Under the pieces are notes generated by a model that ran no database searches, was not told the DNA's origin, and worked only from the letters and a program-made list of their open reading frames with translations. Shown here in pieces: positions 27,844 through 34,981 of a stretch of DNA of 64,000 nt. This DNA comes from Iamia sp038233075 (lineage in GTDB: Bacteria; Actinomycetota; Acidimicrobiia; Acidimicrobiales; Iamiaceae). The position numbers and the translations under genes were made by a program. The stretch is from NCBI GenBank assembly GCA_038233075.1, contig JBBSMQ010000002.1:62001-126000 (forward strand). Direction: 5' to 3'. Every line of letters starts with the position of its first letter. The first letter of the stretch is position 1.

Positions 27844-28134
27844 GAAGGTCGCGCCGTCGGGCACGTACGGCCGGACCCGTTCGGCGATGTCCTGGGCCAC
27901 GGGACCCGCGACCACCTCGTCGAGCACGAAGGGATCTCGATCGGACGCGACGAGGAGGTCCGCCTGGTCGATGTGGACGGCGTGGCGGTGACCGTCGAGG
28001 CCCCGGGTCCGGGGCAGCGCCTCGTTGACCTCGACGAGCAGCTGGCGATCGGGGTCGGCGGCGGCGCGATGCAGCTCGCCCACCGTGGCGCTGGCGTGGA
28101 GCGAGAGGCTGCACCACCCCTCATCGTCGGGCGG
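27844..28134 (-). pseudogene. remnant of acetyl-CoA hydrolase/transferase (4-hydroxybutyrate CoA-transferase type)
   Basis: In one minus-strand frame with strong third-position GC, about 97 codons read PPDDEGWCSLSLHASATVGE, then LLVEVNEALPRTRG, HAVHIDQADLLVASDRDPFV, and finally RVRPYVPDGATF. This is the characteristic order of an internal part of the acetyl-CoA hydrolase/transferase family: the PPDEHGWCSL-like motif, VNxxMPRT, and IPDGAT before the QTGIG loop. Both ends are missing; the 3' break falls at the hairpin at 27842, and the 5' break is next to the aldehyde dehydrogenase stop (28150). It is therefore a decayed fragment, not a functional gene. Confidence 0.75.
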
Positions 28135-28149
28135 CCTACGCGTTCCTCG

Positions 28150-29661
28150 TCACGCCCGGCGGGGGCCGCGCCCGTGGAGGAGCCCGACCAGCCTCTTCAC
28201 GATCTTGTCGGTGCCGGAGCCCTTGTTGAAGGTGGTGAGGTTGAGGGGGGTCTTCATGCGCTGGCGCGCCACCGCCTTGGGCCGGGTGAACTCCCGGAGG
28301 CCGTCGGCGCCGTGGATGCGCCCGAAGCCGGAGTCACCCACCCCGCCGAAGGGGAGCGAGGGGATGCCAGCGAAGGAGATCACCGAGTTGACCGCGGTCA
28401 TCCCCGAACGCAGTCGCCGGGCCAGCTCGGGCCCCTGCTCCTTGGAGTAGACGGTGGCGCCCAGGCCGTAGCGCGAGGCATTGGCCTTCTCGACGGCCTC
28501 GTCCATGTCGTCGACCTTGGCGATGGTGAGGGTGGGTCCGAAGGTCTCGTCGGTGACGGCCACGGAGTCCTCGGGCACGTCGACCAGCACCGTGGGTCGG
28601 GCGTAGCGGTCGTCGACCGCGTCCTCCCCGCCCACCAGAGCCCGGCCGCCGCGGGCGAGGGCGTCGGCGATGTGGCTGCGGATCACGTCCAGCTGGGAGG
28701 GCATGGTGATGGGACCGATGTCGGTGCCCGCCTCGACCGAGCTGGCCTGGTCGACGACCTTGTCGACGAAGGAGTCGTAGACGTCGCGGTGGACGTACAC
28801 CCGCTCCACGCCGATGCAGGTCTGGCCCGCGTTCGACATCCCGCCCCAGGCGGCGGCGTCGGCCGCGGCGTCGAGGTCGGCGTCGGCATCGACCAGCATG
28901 GCATCCTTGCCGCCACACTCCATCAGGACGGGCGTCAGGGTCTCCGCGGCGGCGGCCATGATCTTCTTGGCGGTCGCGGTGGAGCCCGTGAAGGCGATCT
29001 TGTCCACCCCGGCATCGACCAGCGCACCACCGGTGGCGCCGAAGCCGGTGACGACCTCGAACAGCCCGGGGATGCCGATGGCCTCGGCCGCCGATCGGGC
29101 CAGCCACTCCCCCACGCCCGGCGTGTACTCAGACGGCTTGAACACCACCGCGTTGCCGGCGGCCAGGGCGTAGGCGATGGACCCCATGGGCGTGAACACC
29201 GGGTAGTTCCAGGGGCCGATGACGCCGATGACCCCGAAGGGCAGGTACTCGAGGGTGGCCGCCTGGTTGGACATCAAGAGTCCGGGGCTGACCGAGCGCC
29301 GCTTGAGCACCTTGGGGGCGTTCTTGGTCGCCCACGCCAGGTGGTCGACGGCGAGCACGATCTCCAGCAGGGCGTCGCCGGTGGGCTTGCCCGTCTCGGC
29401 CCGGACCAGCTCGGCCAGCTCGTCGGCGCGCGAGGTCACCAGGGCCTTCCAGGCAGACAGCTTCGGGGCCCGGCCCTCGAAGCCGAGCTCGGCCCAGGTG
29501 TCCGAGGCGATCCGGGCCCGGGCCACGGCCCGATCGACGTCGGCGGCACTGTGGACCGGGTGGGTGCCGACGACCGCGCCCGAGGCGGGGTCGAGGGACT
29601 CGAAGGTCTCGCGCTCGGCGATGGGTCCGGTCTCGGACGTGGGCGTGTCGGTCGCGGTCAT
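28150..29661 (-). CDS. aldehyde dehydrogenase family protein
   Basis: 503-aa NAD(P)-dependent aldehyde dehydrogenase. Cofactor and active-site motifs: PFGVIGVIGPWNYPVFTPMG, VVFKPSEYTPGVGEWLARSA, FTGSTATAKKIMAAAAETLT, the general-base Glu in LMECGGKDAMLVDAD, and the nucleophile Cys in SNAGQTCIGVERVYVHRDVY. It resembles the membrane-associated fatty/benzaldehyde-type dehydrogenases; a basic C-terminal tail (TDKIVKRLVGLLHGRGPRRA) could contact the membrane. Start ATG 29661. Gene remnants flank it on both sides, so its operon context has eroded. Confidence 0.94.
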   Translation of the reverse strand: MTATDTPTSETGPIAERETFESLDPASGAVVGTHPVHSAADVDRAVARARIASDTWAELGFEGRAPKLSAWKALVTSRADELAELVRAETGKPTGDALLEIVLAVDHLAWATKNAPKVLKRRSVSPGLLMSNQAATLEYLPFGVIGVIGPWNYPVFTPMGSIAYALAAGNAVVFKPSEYTPGVGEWLARSAAEAIGIPGLFEVVTGFGATGGALVDAGVDKIAFTGSTATAKKIMAAAAETLTPVLMECGGKDAMLVDADADLDAAADAAAWGGMSNAGQTCIGVERVYVHRDVYDSFVDKVVDQASSVEAGTDIGPITMPSQLDVIRSHIADALARGGRALVGGEDAVDDRYARPTVLVDVPEDSVAVTDETFGPTLTIAKVDDMDEAVEKANASRYGLGATVYSKEQGPELARRLRSGMTAVNSVISFAGIPSLPFGGVGDSGFGRIHGADGLREFTRPKAVARQRMKTPLNLTTFNKGSGTDKIVKRLVGLLHGRGPRRA

Positions 29662-29905
29662 GGCGGAGGCCTCCGGGGCGGCGAGGGGGTCGGCGGGTCC
29701 CCCCACTCTGCCCGACCCGACGTCGGGCGGCTACCCGTCCGCTCCCGCGGCAGCGAGACCGCGACCGTCGTGCCCTCGCCCCCGGTGCGGTATGGAGGTC
29801 GACGGTGCCACCATGGGCGCCGACGATGGCAGCCACGATCGAGAGGCCGAGGCCGGTGCTGCCCCCCGAGCGCGAGCGGGCGGCATCGCCGCGCGGCGGC
29901 TCGGA
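29658..29905 (-). pseudogene. C-terminal remnant of a sensor histidine kinase, frameshifted
   Basis: The minus strand encodes RGDAARSRSGGSTGLGLSIV followed by AAIVGAHGGTVDLHTAPG, the G1/G2-box end of a HATPase_c domain. A one-base shift in a G run near 29779-29784 then moves to a frame reading GEGTTVAVSLPRERTGS, the usual last strand. The N-box and all upstream domains are absent: the region beyond about 29905 belongs to the upstream area of the membrane-protein gene. The tail's TGA overlaps the ATG of the aldehyde dehydrogenase gene. It is a remnant. Confidence 0.75.
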
Positions 29906-30067
29906 GGACGCGACACCGCCGACCCACGCGGGCGGGTCCGGTGCGGATGCGCGTGTGGATGGTGGGTGGTGCCCTCACCCGCCGGCGGCCGCGGGTGCCC
30001 CGCGCCGGCGCGGTAGCGTTCGTCGGTCTGTGGTGCCGGGTCGACCGCAACCTCCATCGGGAGCCGC

Positions 30068-31807
30068 ATGAGAGTCGTCAGCACCGAGGAGTCCGACGCC
30101 GGCGCGCGCCGGTCTTCGACTGACGAGCGTCGGCCGGTCGCCCCTCGGCCCGGTGACGTACCCGGGCACCGCCCCCGGCGCGACGGTCGCGGACCACGCA
30201 CCCGACGGTCCCGATGGTCGCGGTCGTCGCCCCCGGTGGTGACCGCGCTGCTCCCGGTCGGGGCGGTGGCGGTGTTCCTCCTGGCCCGCATCGGCGACGA
30301 CCCTCTGGTCGGAGCCGACTACAGCCTGCTCGAGCTGGGCACTCGCGCCGTGTGGAGGGGAGATGCCCTGCTCGGTCCCTACTCCCGGTTCCGGTGGAAC
30401 CACCCCGGCCCCGCCCTCTGGTACTGGAACGCGCCGTTCTATGCCCTCCCCGGCCAGCGGGCCGGCGGACTCTCCCTCGCCGCGCTCGTCCTGAACGGGG
30501 CCGGACTGGGCTGGGCGGTGGCGACCGTGGGTCGGGTGGCAGGACGCGCCGCGGCCTGGGCCGCGGCCGCGGTGGTCCTGGTCTTCGTGGGCCAGACCGG
30601 GACGAGCTGGCTCGACCAGCCGTGGAACCCGCTGCTCGTCATCGTCCCGCTGGTGGTGGCGGGCATCGCTGTGGCCGGGGTCGTGGCCGGACGACGCTGG
30701 CACCTGGTGGTGGCGGTGGCGGCCGCCAGCTTCGCGGTGCAGACCCACGGGGGGACCGCCCCGATGGTGGTCGTCTTCGCCCTGATCGCCGGCGGCGCCC
30801 TGACGGTCCACCTGATGCGGGACCGACGCGCCTGGGGGGTCCCCACGCTCGTGGCTGCCGGCGCCGGCGCGGTGCTGTGGATCCTCCCGATCTACCAGCA
30901 GCTCACCCGCCAGCCCGGCAACCTGGGCGCACTCCTCGACTACAGCCGGGGCCCCCGGGGCGATCACAGCCTGGGCGAGGTGTTCGACGTCATCGGTGCC
31001 GACCTCACCCTGGTGCACCACGACCTGATCTCCAACCTCCTCGCCGGCGGCGGAGTGCTGCCGCCCACGGCCAGCGGGTTGCACCTGGTGGCCATCATCC
31101 TGCTGCTGGCCGGCGGTGTGGTCGCCGGGCTCGTCAACGCCCGCGGCGGGCGGCTCTTCGAGGCCACGCTGTGCGGAGCGCCGCTGCTCGGGGTGGCGGC
31201 CATGGTCGTCAGCCTGGAGCGGTTGAACGACGTGCTGTACCCCTACCTGAGCCTGTCGGTGCTGTCGCTCGGCCTGCTGCTCCAGCTCGGCATCGCCCTG
31301 ACCGTGGTGGCTGAGGTCCGCGCCCGCGCCGGTCGCTGGGCCCGCACCCGGACGTCGGTGGTCGCGGTGGCGGCGATCGCCGTCCTCGCCCTCACCGTGG
31401 TCGGCCAGGAGGTGCGCGCCGACCACGAGGCCTTCCCGTTCGCTCGCCTCGTCGGCGACGTCGGGACCGAGCGGGCCATGGACGCCATCCTGGAAGCCGT
31501 GCCCAACGGCGAGGGGGTCGACGTCTTCATGGTCGACTCCTCGACCTGGGGCCCGGGCGCCATCGTGGCCAACCGCCTGGAGCGGGCCGGGCACACGGTG
31601 ACGTTGGATGACCGGTGGACGTTCATGTTCGGCGAGCAGCGGGGGCCGAGCGGGTGTCCGGGCACGGTCGTCACGCTCCACGACATCGATCCCACCCGCC
31701 AGCGCCTCGAACCCATCCCGGCCTCGGAGACCCGGGCCACGGTCACCCTGGGCGAGGCGCTGGTGACCGTCACCGACGCGCCCCCGACCGCCGCCTGTCC
31801 CCGCTGA
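30068..31807 (+). CDS. polytopic membrane protein, GT-C glycosyltransferase-like
   Basis: 579-aa membrane protein. A basic, arginine-rich cytoplasmic N-terminus (about 50 residues) is followed by roughly ten hydrophobic helices and an extracytoplasmic C-terminal domain of about 120 residues. The first loop contains SRFRWNHPGPALWYWNAPFY, reminiscent of the acidic/His-containing first loop of GT-C (PMT/ArnT-like) enzymes that use lipid-linked sugars, but the classical DxD/DE motif is not evident apart from GDDPLVGADY. Substrate unknown; it could also be a non-enzymatic envelope protein. A ribosome binding site (GGGAG) precedes ATG 30068. Confidence 0.72.
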   Translation: MRVVSTEESDAGARRSSTDERRPVAPRPGDVPGHRPRRDGRGPRTRRSRWSRSSPPVVTALLPVGAVAVFLLARIGDDPLVGADYSLLELGTRAVWRGDALLGPYSRFRWNHPGPALWYWNAPFYALPGQRAGGLSLAALVLNGAGLGWAVATVGRVAGRAAAWAAAAVVLVFVGQTGTSWLDQPWNPLLVIVPLVVAGIAVAGVVAGRRWHLVVAVAAASFAVQTHGGTAPMVVVFALIAGGALTVHLMRDRRAWGVPTLVAAGAGAVLWILPIYQQLTRQPGNLGALLDYSRGPRGDHSLGEVFDVIGADLTLVHHDLISNLLAGGGVLPPTASGLHLVAIILLLAGGVVAGLVNARGGRLFEATLCGAPLLGVAAMVVSLERLNDVLYPYLSLSVLSLGLLLQLGIALTVVAEVRARAGRWARTRTSVVAVAAIAVLALTVVGQEVRADHEAFPFARLVGDVGTERAMDAILEAVPNGEGVDVFMVDSSTWGPGAIVANRLERAGHTVTLDDRWTFMFGEQRGPSGCPGTVVTLHDIDPTRQRLEPIPASETRATVTLGEALVTVTDAPPTAACPR

Positions 31808-31860
31808 TCGAACCGCAGCCCGCACCAGACGCGCCCGCGCCCGAAACGGCGACCGCCGTC

Positions 31861-31972
31861 CCGTTCTGACGCGGGAGAGCGCCATCCGTGACGCACCCCC
31901 GGTTCAGAACCGCCGCCGCCCCGCGCTGACGCGGGAGGGCGCCATCCGTGTCGCATCCCCGCGTCAGAACCG
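31861..31972. repeat. tandem pair of 52-bp palindromic elements, family R3
   Basis: Units at 31861-31912 and 31921-31972 have an exact 60-bp period and are about 87% identical. The shared core is GCTGACGCGGGAG/TCTGACGCGGGAG followed by GCGCCATCCGTG, and both end in TCAGAACCG. TTCTGACGCGGG and CCCGCGTCAGAA are complementary ends. The pair lies between the convergent membrane-protein and P450 genes. Ends and size resemble the R2 pair at 14972-15093. Confidence 0.88.
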
Positions 31973-31978
31973 ATGGGT

Positions 31979-33178
31979 TCAGCCCACCGGGGCGGTGGGG
32001 GTGAACCTCACGGGGAGGTGCTCGTAGCCGGACACGAAGTTGGCGGGCCGAGAGGAGGGCTCGTGGTCGTCGACGACCTCGATGTCGGGCAGGCGCCGTA
32101 GGACGTGGTCGACCATGCAGACCAGCTCCAGGCGGGCCAGGCTGTTGCCGAGGCAGAAGTGGGTGCCGAAGCCGAAGGCGACGTGATCGTTGGGGGTGCG
32201 ACCGACGTCGAAGGTGTCGGGGTCGGCGAAGGCCTCGGCGTCGCGGTTGGCCGAGCCGTAGAGCAGCAGCAGCTCGTCGCCCTCGGCGATCCGCTGGTCC
32301 CCCACCTCCACGTCGCGGGTCGCGGTGCGGGCCATGTTCTTGATGGGCGACACCCAGCGCAGCATCTCCTCCACCGCCACCGGGAGGAGGTCGGGTTCGG
32401 TGAGGAGGCGCTCGCGGGCCCCGGGCACCGTCAACACCTGGTACACACCCCCGCTGATCACGTGGCGCGTCGTCTCGTCCCCGCCGACGAGGATGAGCAG
32501 CGACTCGTGGAGCACCTCGTCGTCGGCGAGACGGTCGCCGTCGACCTCGGCGTGGACCAGGGTCGACATCAGGTCGTCGCGGGGCTGGGCCCGTCGGTCG
32601 GCGATGGTGGCGAGGGCGAACTCGGTGTAGCCGGAGAAGGCGTCGGCCGCCCTCTCGGCCAGGTCGTCCTTGCCGGTGAGGGCGGAGAGCATGGCGTCGG
32701 ACCAGTCGAGGAGCTGCTTGCGGTCCTCGGGGGCCACGCCCAGGGCATCGCCGATCATGATCATCGGCAGCCAGGCGGCCACATCGGTGACGAGGTCGCA
32801 CTCACCCCGCTCGCACACCTCGTCGATGATCTGGTCACAGGCGCGGCGGACCGCGCCCTCCTGCTCCCGCACCCGCCGGGGCGTGAACCCGCGGTTGACC
32901 AGCTTGCGCCGCTTCATGTGGGCGGGGTCGTCCATGTCGATCATCATGGGGATGGGCCCGGTTCCGGGGCGGATGCCCCCGGTGCTGGAGAAGGTCTCCG
33001 GATCCTTGGAGATGGCCCGCAGGTCGTCGTAGCGGCTGATCCCCCAGGCCCTCCCGTCCCAGTACAAGGGTGCGTTCTCGCGCACCCACCGCAGCTCCTC
33101 CTGCGGGTCGTGGCCCCAGAACTCGCCGGAGACGAAGTCGACGTCGTCCCGTGTCGGGTGGTCGGCGCGTCGGCCCAT
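31979..33178 (-). CDS. cytochrome P450 (CYP142/CYP125-like)
   Basis: 399-aa soluble bacterial P450. I-helix LLILVGGDETTRHVISGG has the oxygen-activating acid/Thr pair, the K-helix motif is EEMLRW, and the heme-thiolate loop is FGFGTHFCLGNSLARLE. GGDETTRH is typical of the actinobacterial CYP142/CYP125 group, known for hydroxylating the side chain of cholesterol-like sterols; the substrate here is inferred only. It is the last gene of the P450 operon: its ATG shares one base with the stop of the preceding dehydrogenase (TGATG). Confidence 0.93.
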   Translation of the reverse strand: MGRRADHPTRDDVDFVSGEFWGHDPQEELRWVRENAPLYWDGRAWGISRYDDLRAISKDPETFSSTGGIRPGTGPIPMMIDMDDPAHMKRRKLVNRGFTPRRVREQEGAVRRACDQIIDEVCERGECDLVTDVAAWLPMIMIGDALGVAPEDRKQLLDWSDAMLSALTGKDDLAERAADAFSGYTEFALATIADRRAQPRDDLMSTLVHAEVDGDRLADDEVLHESLLILVGGDETTRHVISGGVYQVLTVPGARERLLTEPDLLPVAVEEMLRWVSPIKNMARTATRDVEVGDQRIAEGDELLLLYGSANRDAEAFADPDTFDVGRTPNDHVAFGFGTHFCLGNSLARLELVCMVDHVLRRLPDIEVVDDHEPSSRPANFVSGYEHLPVRFTPTAPVG

Positions 33179-34041
33179 CAGTCCTCCTCGTGGGGGACCC
33201 CCAGCCCGGCGGCCAGGAGCATGAGCGCGGATGATGCCACGGGAGTCGGCACCGCGAGTCGCTCACCCATCTCGACCGCCAGGGCCAGGTCCTTCTCGCC
33301 GAGACCCCGGGTGTGCTCGAAGATGGTGCGGAGGCCGTCGTCCGCGTCCAGGGGCCCCGTCTCGGAGCGGATCATCACCGCACCGGGCCCACCGGTGACA
33401 GCGTCGGAGTGGCGGACCACCTCGCCCAGGCGAGCCAGGTCGACGCCGGCCGCCTCGGCCAGGGCCTGGGCCTCGGCCGCGGCGGCGTAGGAGGCGAAGG
33501 TGATGAGGTTGCGGGCGATCTTGGCCCGGGTGCCGGCCCCGGCGGGCCCGAAGTGCACCACGAGGTCGGCGAAGTGGCCGAACGGGGTCCGGCAGCGATC
33601 GACGGCCTCGGTCGCGCCCCCGGCCAGGACCGCCAGCCGCCCGGAGCTCGCGCCCATCGCCCCGCCGCTCACCGGGGCGTCGACCAGGTGGAGGCCGGCC
33701 GCAGAGGCCTGGGTGGCCAGCGCCTCGGCCGTCTCGGCGGCGATGGTGGAGTGCACCGCGACGACGGTCCCGGTGGGGGCCACCGCGACGAGGGCGCCGA
33801 CCACGTCGCGCACCTGGGCGTCGTCGCGGACCATGATCGAGACGATCGTCGCCCCCGCCGCCGCCACCGCCGCCGCGTCGGTGGCTACCTCGACGCCGGC
33901 CTCGGCGAACGGGACCGTGGCCTCGGCGACCACGTCGCAGGCCACCAGGCCGCCGTCGTGGTCCAGCAGGCTCGTGGCCATGGGCCCACCGATGTTGCCC
34001 AGGCCGATCCACCCCACCTTCTCCGGTGACACGGCGTCCAT
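33178..34041 (-). CDS. NAD(P)-dependent beta-hydroxyacid dehydrogenase (MmsB/HIBADH family)
   Basis: 287-aa protein of the 3-hydroxyisobutyrate dehydrogenase family. Rossmann motif VGWIGLGNIGGPMATSLL, substrate-binding signature LVDAPVSGGAMGASSGRLAV, and the catalytic lysine region AGTRAKIARNLITFASYAAA (usually GxxxKxxNN). The cofactor loop ends in CDVV, an acidic residue that would favour NAD. To my knowledge a member of this family is also found in the mycobacterial CYP51 neighbourhood (Rv0770). Start and stop overlap its neighbours (TGATG at both ends), indicating translational coupling inside the P450 operon. Confidence 0.9.
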   Translation of the reverse strand: MDAVSPEKVGWIGLGNIGGPMATSLLDHDGGLVACDVVAEATVPFAEAGVEVATDAAAVAAAGATIVSIMVRDDAQVRDVVGALVAVAPTGTVVAVHSTIAAETAEALATQASAAGLHLVDAPVSGGAMGASSGRLAVLAGGATEAVDRCRTPFGHFADLVVHFGPAGAGTRAKIARNLITFASYAAAAEAQALAEAAGVDLARLGEVVRHSDAVTGGPGAVMIRSETGPLDADDGLRTIFEHTRGLGEKDLALAVEMGERLAVPTPVASSALMLLAAGLGVPHEED

Positions 34042-34218
34042 CAGCCTCGTACCACTTGTCCGCCGTCGACGTTGGAGATCTGGCCCGCTATCCAGCCGGC
34101 CTCATCCGACACGAGGAAGAGCACCGTGTTGGCCATGTCGGCGGGCGTGTCCCGGCTTGAGGGCCAGGCCGGACACCAGGCCGCGCACGATCGAGGCGAG
34201 CGCTCCGTCCATGGTCAC
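34041..34218 (-). pseudogene. C-terminal remnant of a short-chain dehydrogenase inside the P450 operon
   Basis: From a GTG at 34218 (overlapping the SnoaL-like gene's stop) the frame reads TMDGALASIVRGLVSGLALK. After a shift near 34150 the neighbouring frame continues with DTPADMANTVLFLVSDEAGW and AGQISNVDGGQVVRG, ending in TGA at 34041-34043, which overlaps the next ATG. The second part is the invariant C-terminal end of classical SDRs (after the substrate loop, to VDGG). The Rossmann core and catalytic Tyr/Lys are missing, so only about the last 55 residues survive, frameshifted. Confidence 0.78.
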
Positions 34219-34778
34219 GCGGGGCGCTGCCAGAGGCCGACGGGGGCCGCCCCGACGGGGTGGTAGTAGCCGGGCTGGGGGCCCTTCATCGAGCGCTGCA
34301 TGCGGGCCGTCATCCCCTCCGAGAGGGCGCCGTCGGACATCATCTCGAGGAAGCAGGCGGCGGCGTTGCCGAAGTCGAACCAGTCCCGCTGCCACGACCA
34401 CATGTGGTCGCCGCCGTAGCGGAACCACGACCCACCGATGCCGCCCACCTCGTAGTGGGAGCCGTCGGCCCGGGTGCTGGTGGCGACCTGGCGCCAGAAG
34501 CCCACGACCTGGCCCTTGACCTCGTCGATGAGGATCTCCTCGTAGGGGTACTCCCAGCCGTCGAGTCCGGCCATCTCGGCGCCCAGGGCGAGGTCGCGGA
34601 TCTCCTTGCGGCCGATGGCCATGAACTCGGCGTCGGGACCGTAGTTCCAGCCGTAGGTGGCATCCTCGGTGTAGAGGTCGGCCAGCGGGCGCCAGTCGCC
34701 GCCGACCTCGGCGTCGCGGTTGGCCTGGAGCCAGCGCTCGACCATCCCTTCCATCTCGGCACGGGGGTAGGCGATCAT
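34215..34778 (-). CDS. SnoaL/NTF2-like protein of the CYP51 cluster
   Basis: 187-aa protein with an NTF2-like cone fold impression: the N-terminal helix MVERWLQANRDAEVGGDWRP, then DLYTEDATYGWNYGPDAEFM (the usual first strand of SnoaL-like proteins) and later EEILIDEVKGQVVGFWRQVA. It lies directly after the ferredoxin gene (ATGA overlap), in the position of the hypothetical gene Rv0762c of Mycobacterium tuberculosis as I recall that locus. Such proteins act as small cyclases, isomerases or hydratases on polycyclic substrates, or as accessory subunits; the role here is unknown. Confidence 0.83.
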   Translation of the reverse strand: MIAYPRAEMEGMVERWLQANRDAEVGGDWRPLADLYTEDATYGWNYGPDAEFMAIGRKEIRDLALGAEMAGLDGWEYPYEEILIDEVKGQVVGFWRQVATSTRADGSHYEVGGIGGSWFRYGGDHMWSWQRDWFDFGNAAACFLEMMSDGALSEGMTARMQRSMKGPQPGYYHPVGAAPVGLWQRPA

Positions 34779-34981
34779 GTGTTGTCCTCCTGGAGGGACA
34801 GGGCGTGGGTGGGGCAGTACTTCACGGCCGCCTCGACCGCGGCCCGCTGGTCGTCGGCCGGGCGCGCGACGAGGATGGTGAGGTCACCCTGCTGCGACAC
34901 CTCGAACACCTCGGGGGCCTCGCCCTCGCAGGTGCTGTGGCCCTGGCACAGGTCCTCGTCGACCACGACGCGCCACCCCAT
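34775..34981 (-). CDS. [3Fe-4S]-type ferredoxin, P450 partner
   Basis: 68-aa ferredoxin with the pattern Cys12-x-x-His15-x-x-Cys18 ... Cys56-Pro (LCQGHSTCEGEAPEVF and VKYCPTHAL). A His replaces the second cysteine of a normal CxxCxxC motif, as in the actinobacterial ferredoxins encoded beside P450 genes. It most likely delivers electrons to the adjacent CYP51 and possibly to the other P450s. Its ATG shares a base with the CYP51 stop (TGATG) and its stop overlaps the next start. The frame is open further upstream, inside the CYP51 gene, but only from ATG 34981 is it ferredoxin-like. Confidence 0.93.
   Translation of the reverse strand: MGWRVVVDEDLCQGHSTCEGEAPEVFEVSQQGDLTILVARPADDQRAAVEAAVKYCPTHALSLQEDNT

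Noticed and set aside
27637..30123. Very long plus-strand open frame antisense to the aldehyde dehydrogenase
   Set aside because: It is the mirror of a real gene in GC-rich DNA: composition is His/Gly/Val-rich, no domain is recognisable, and the minus strand carries clear catalytic motifs.
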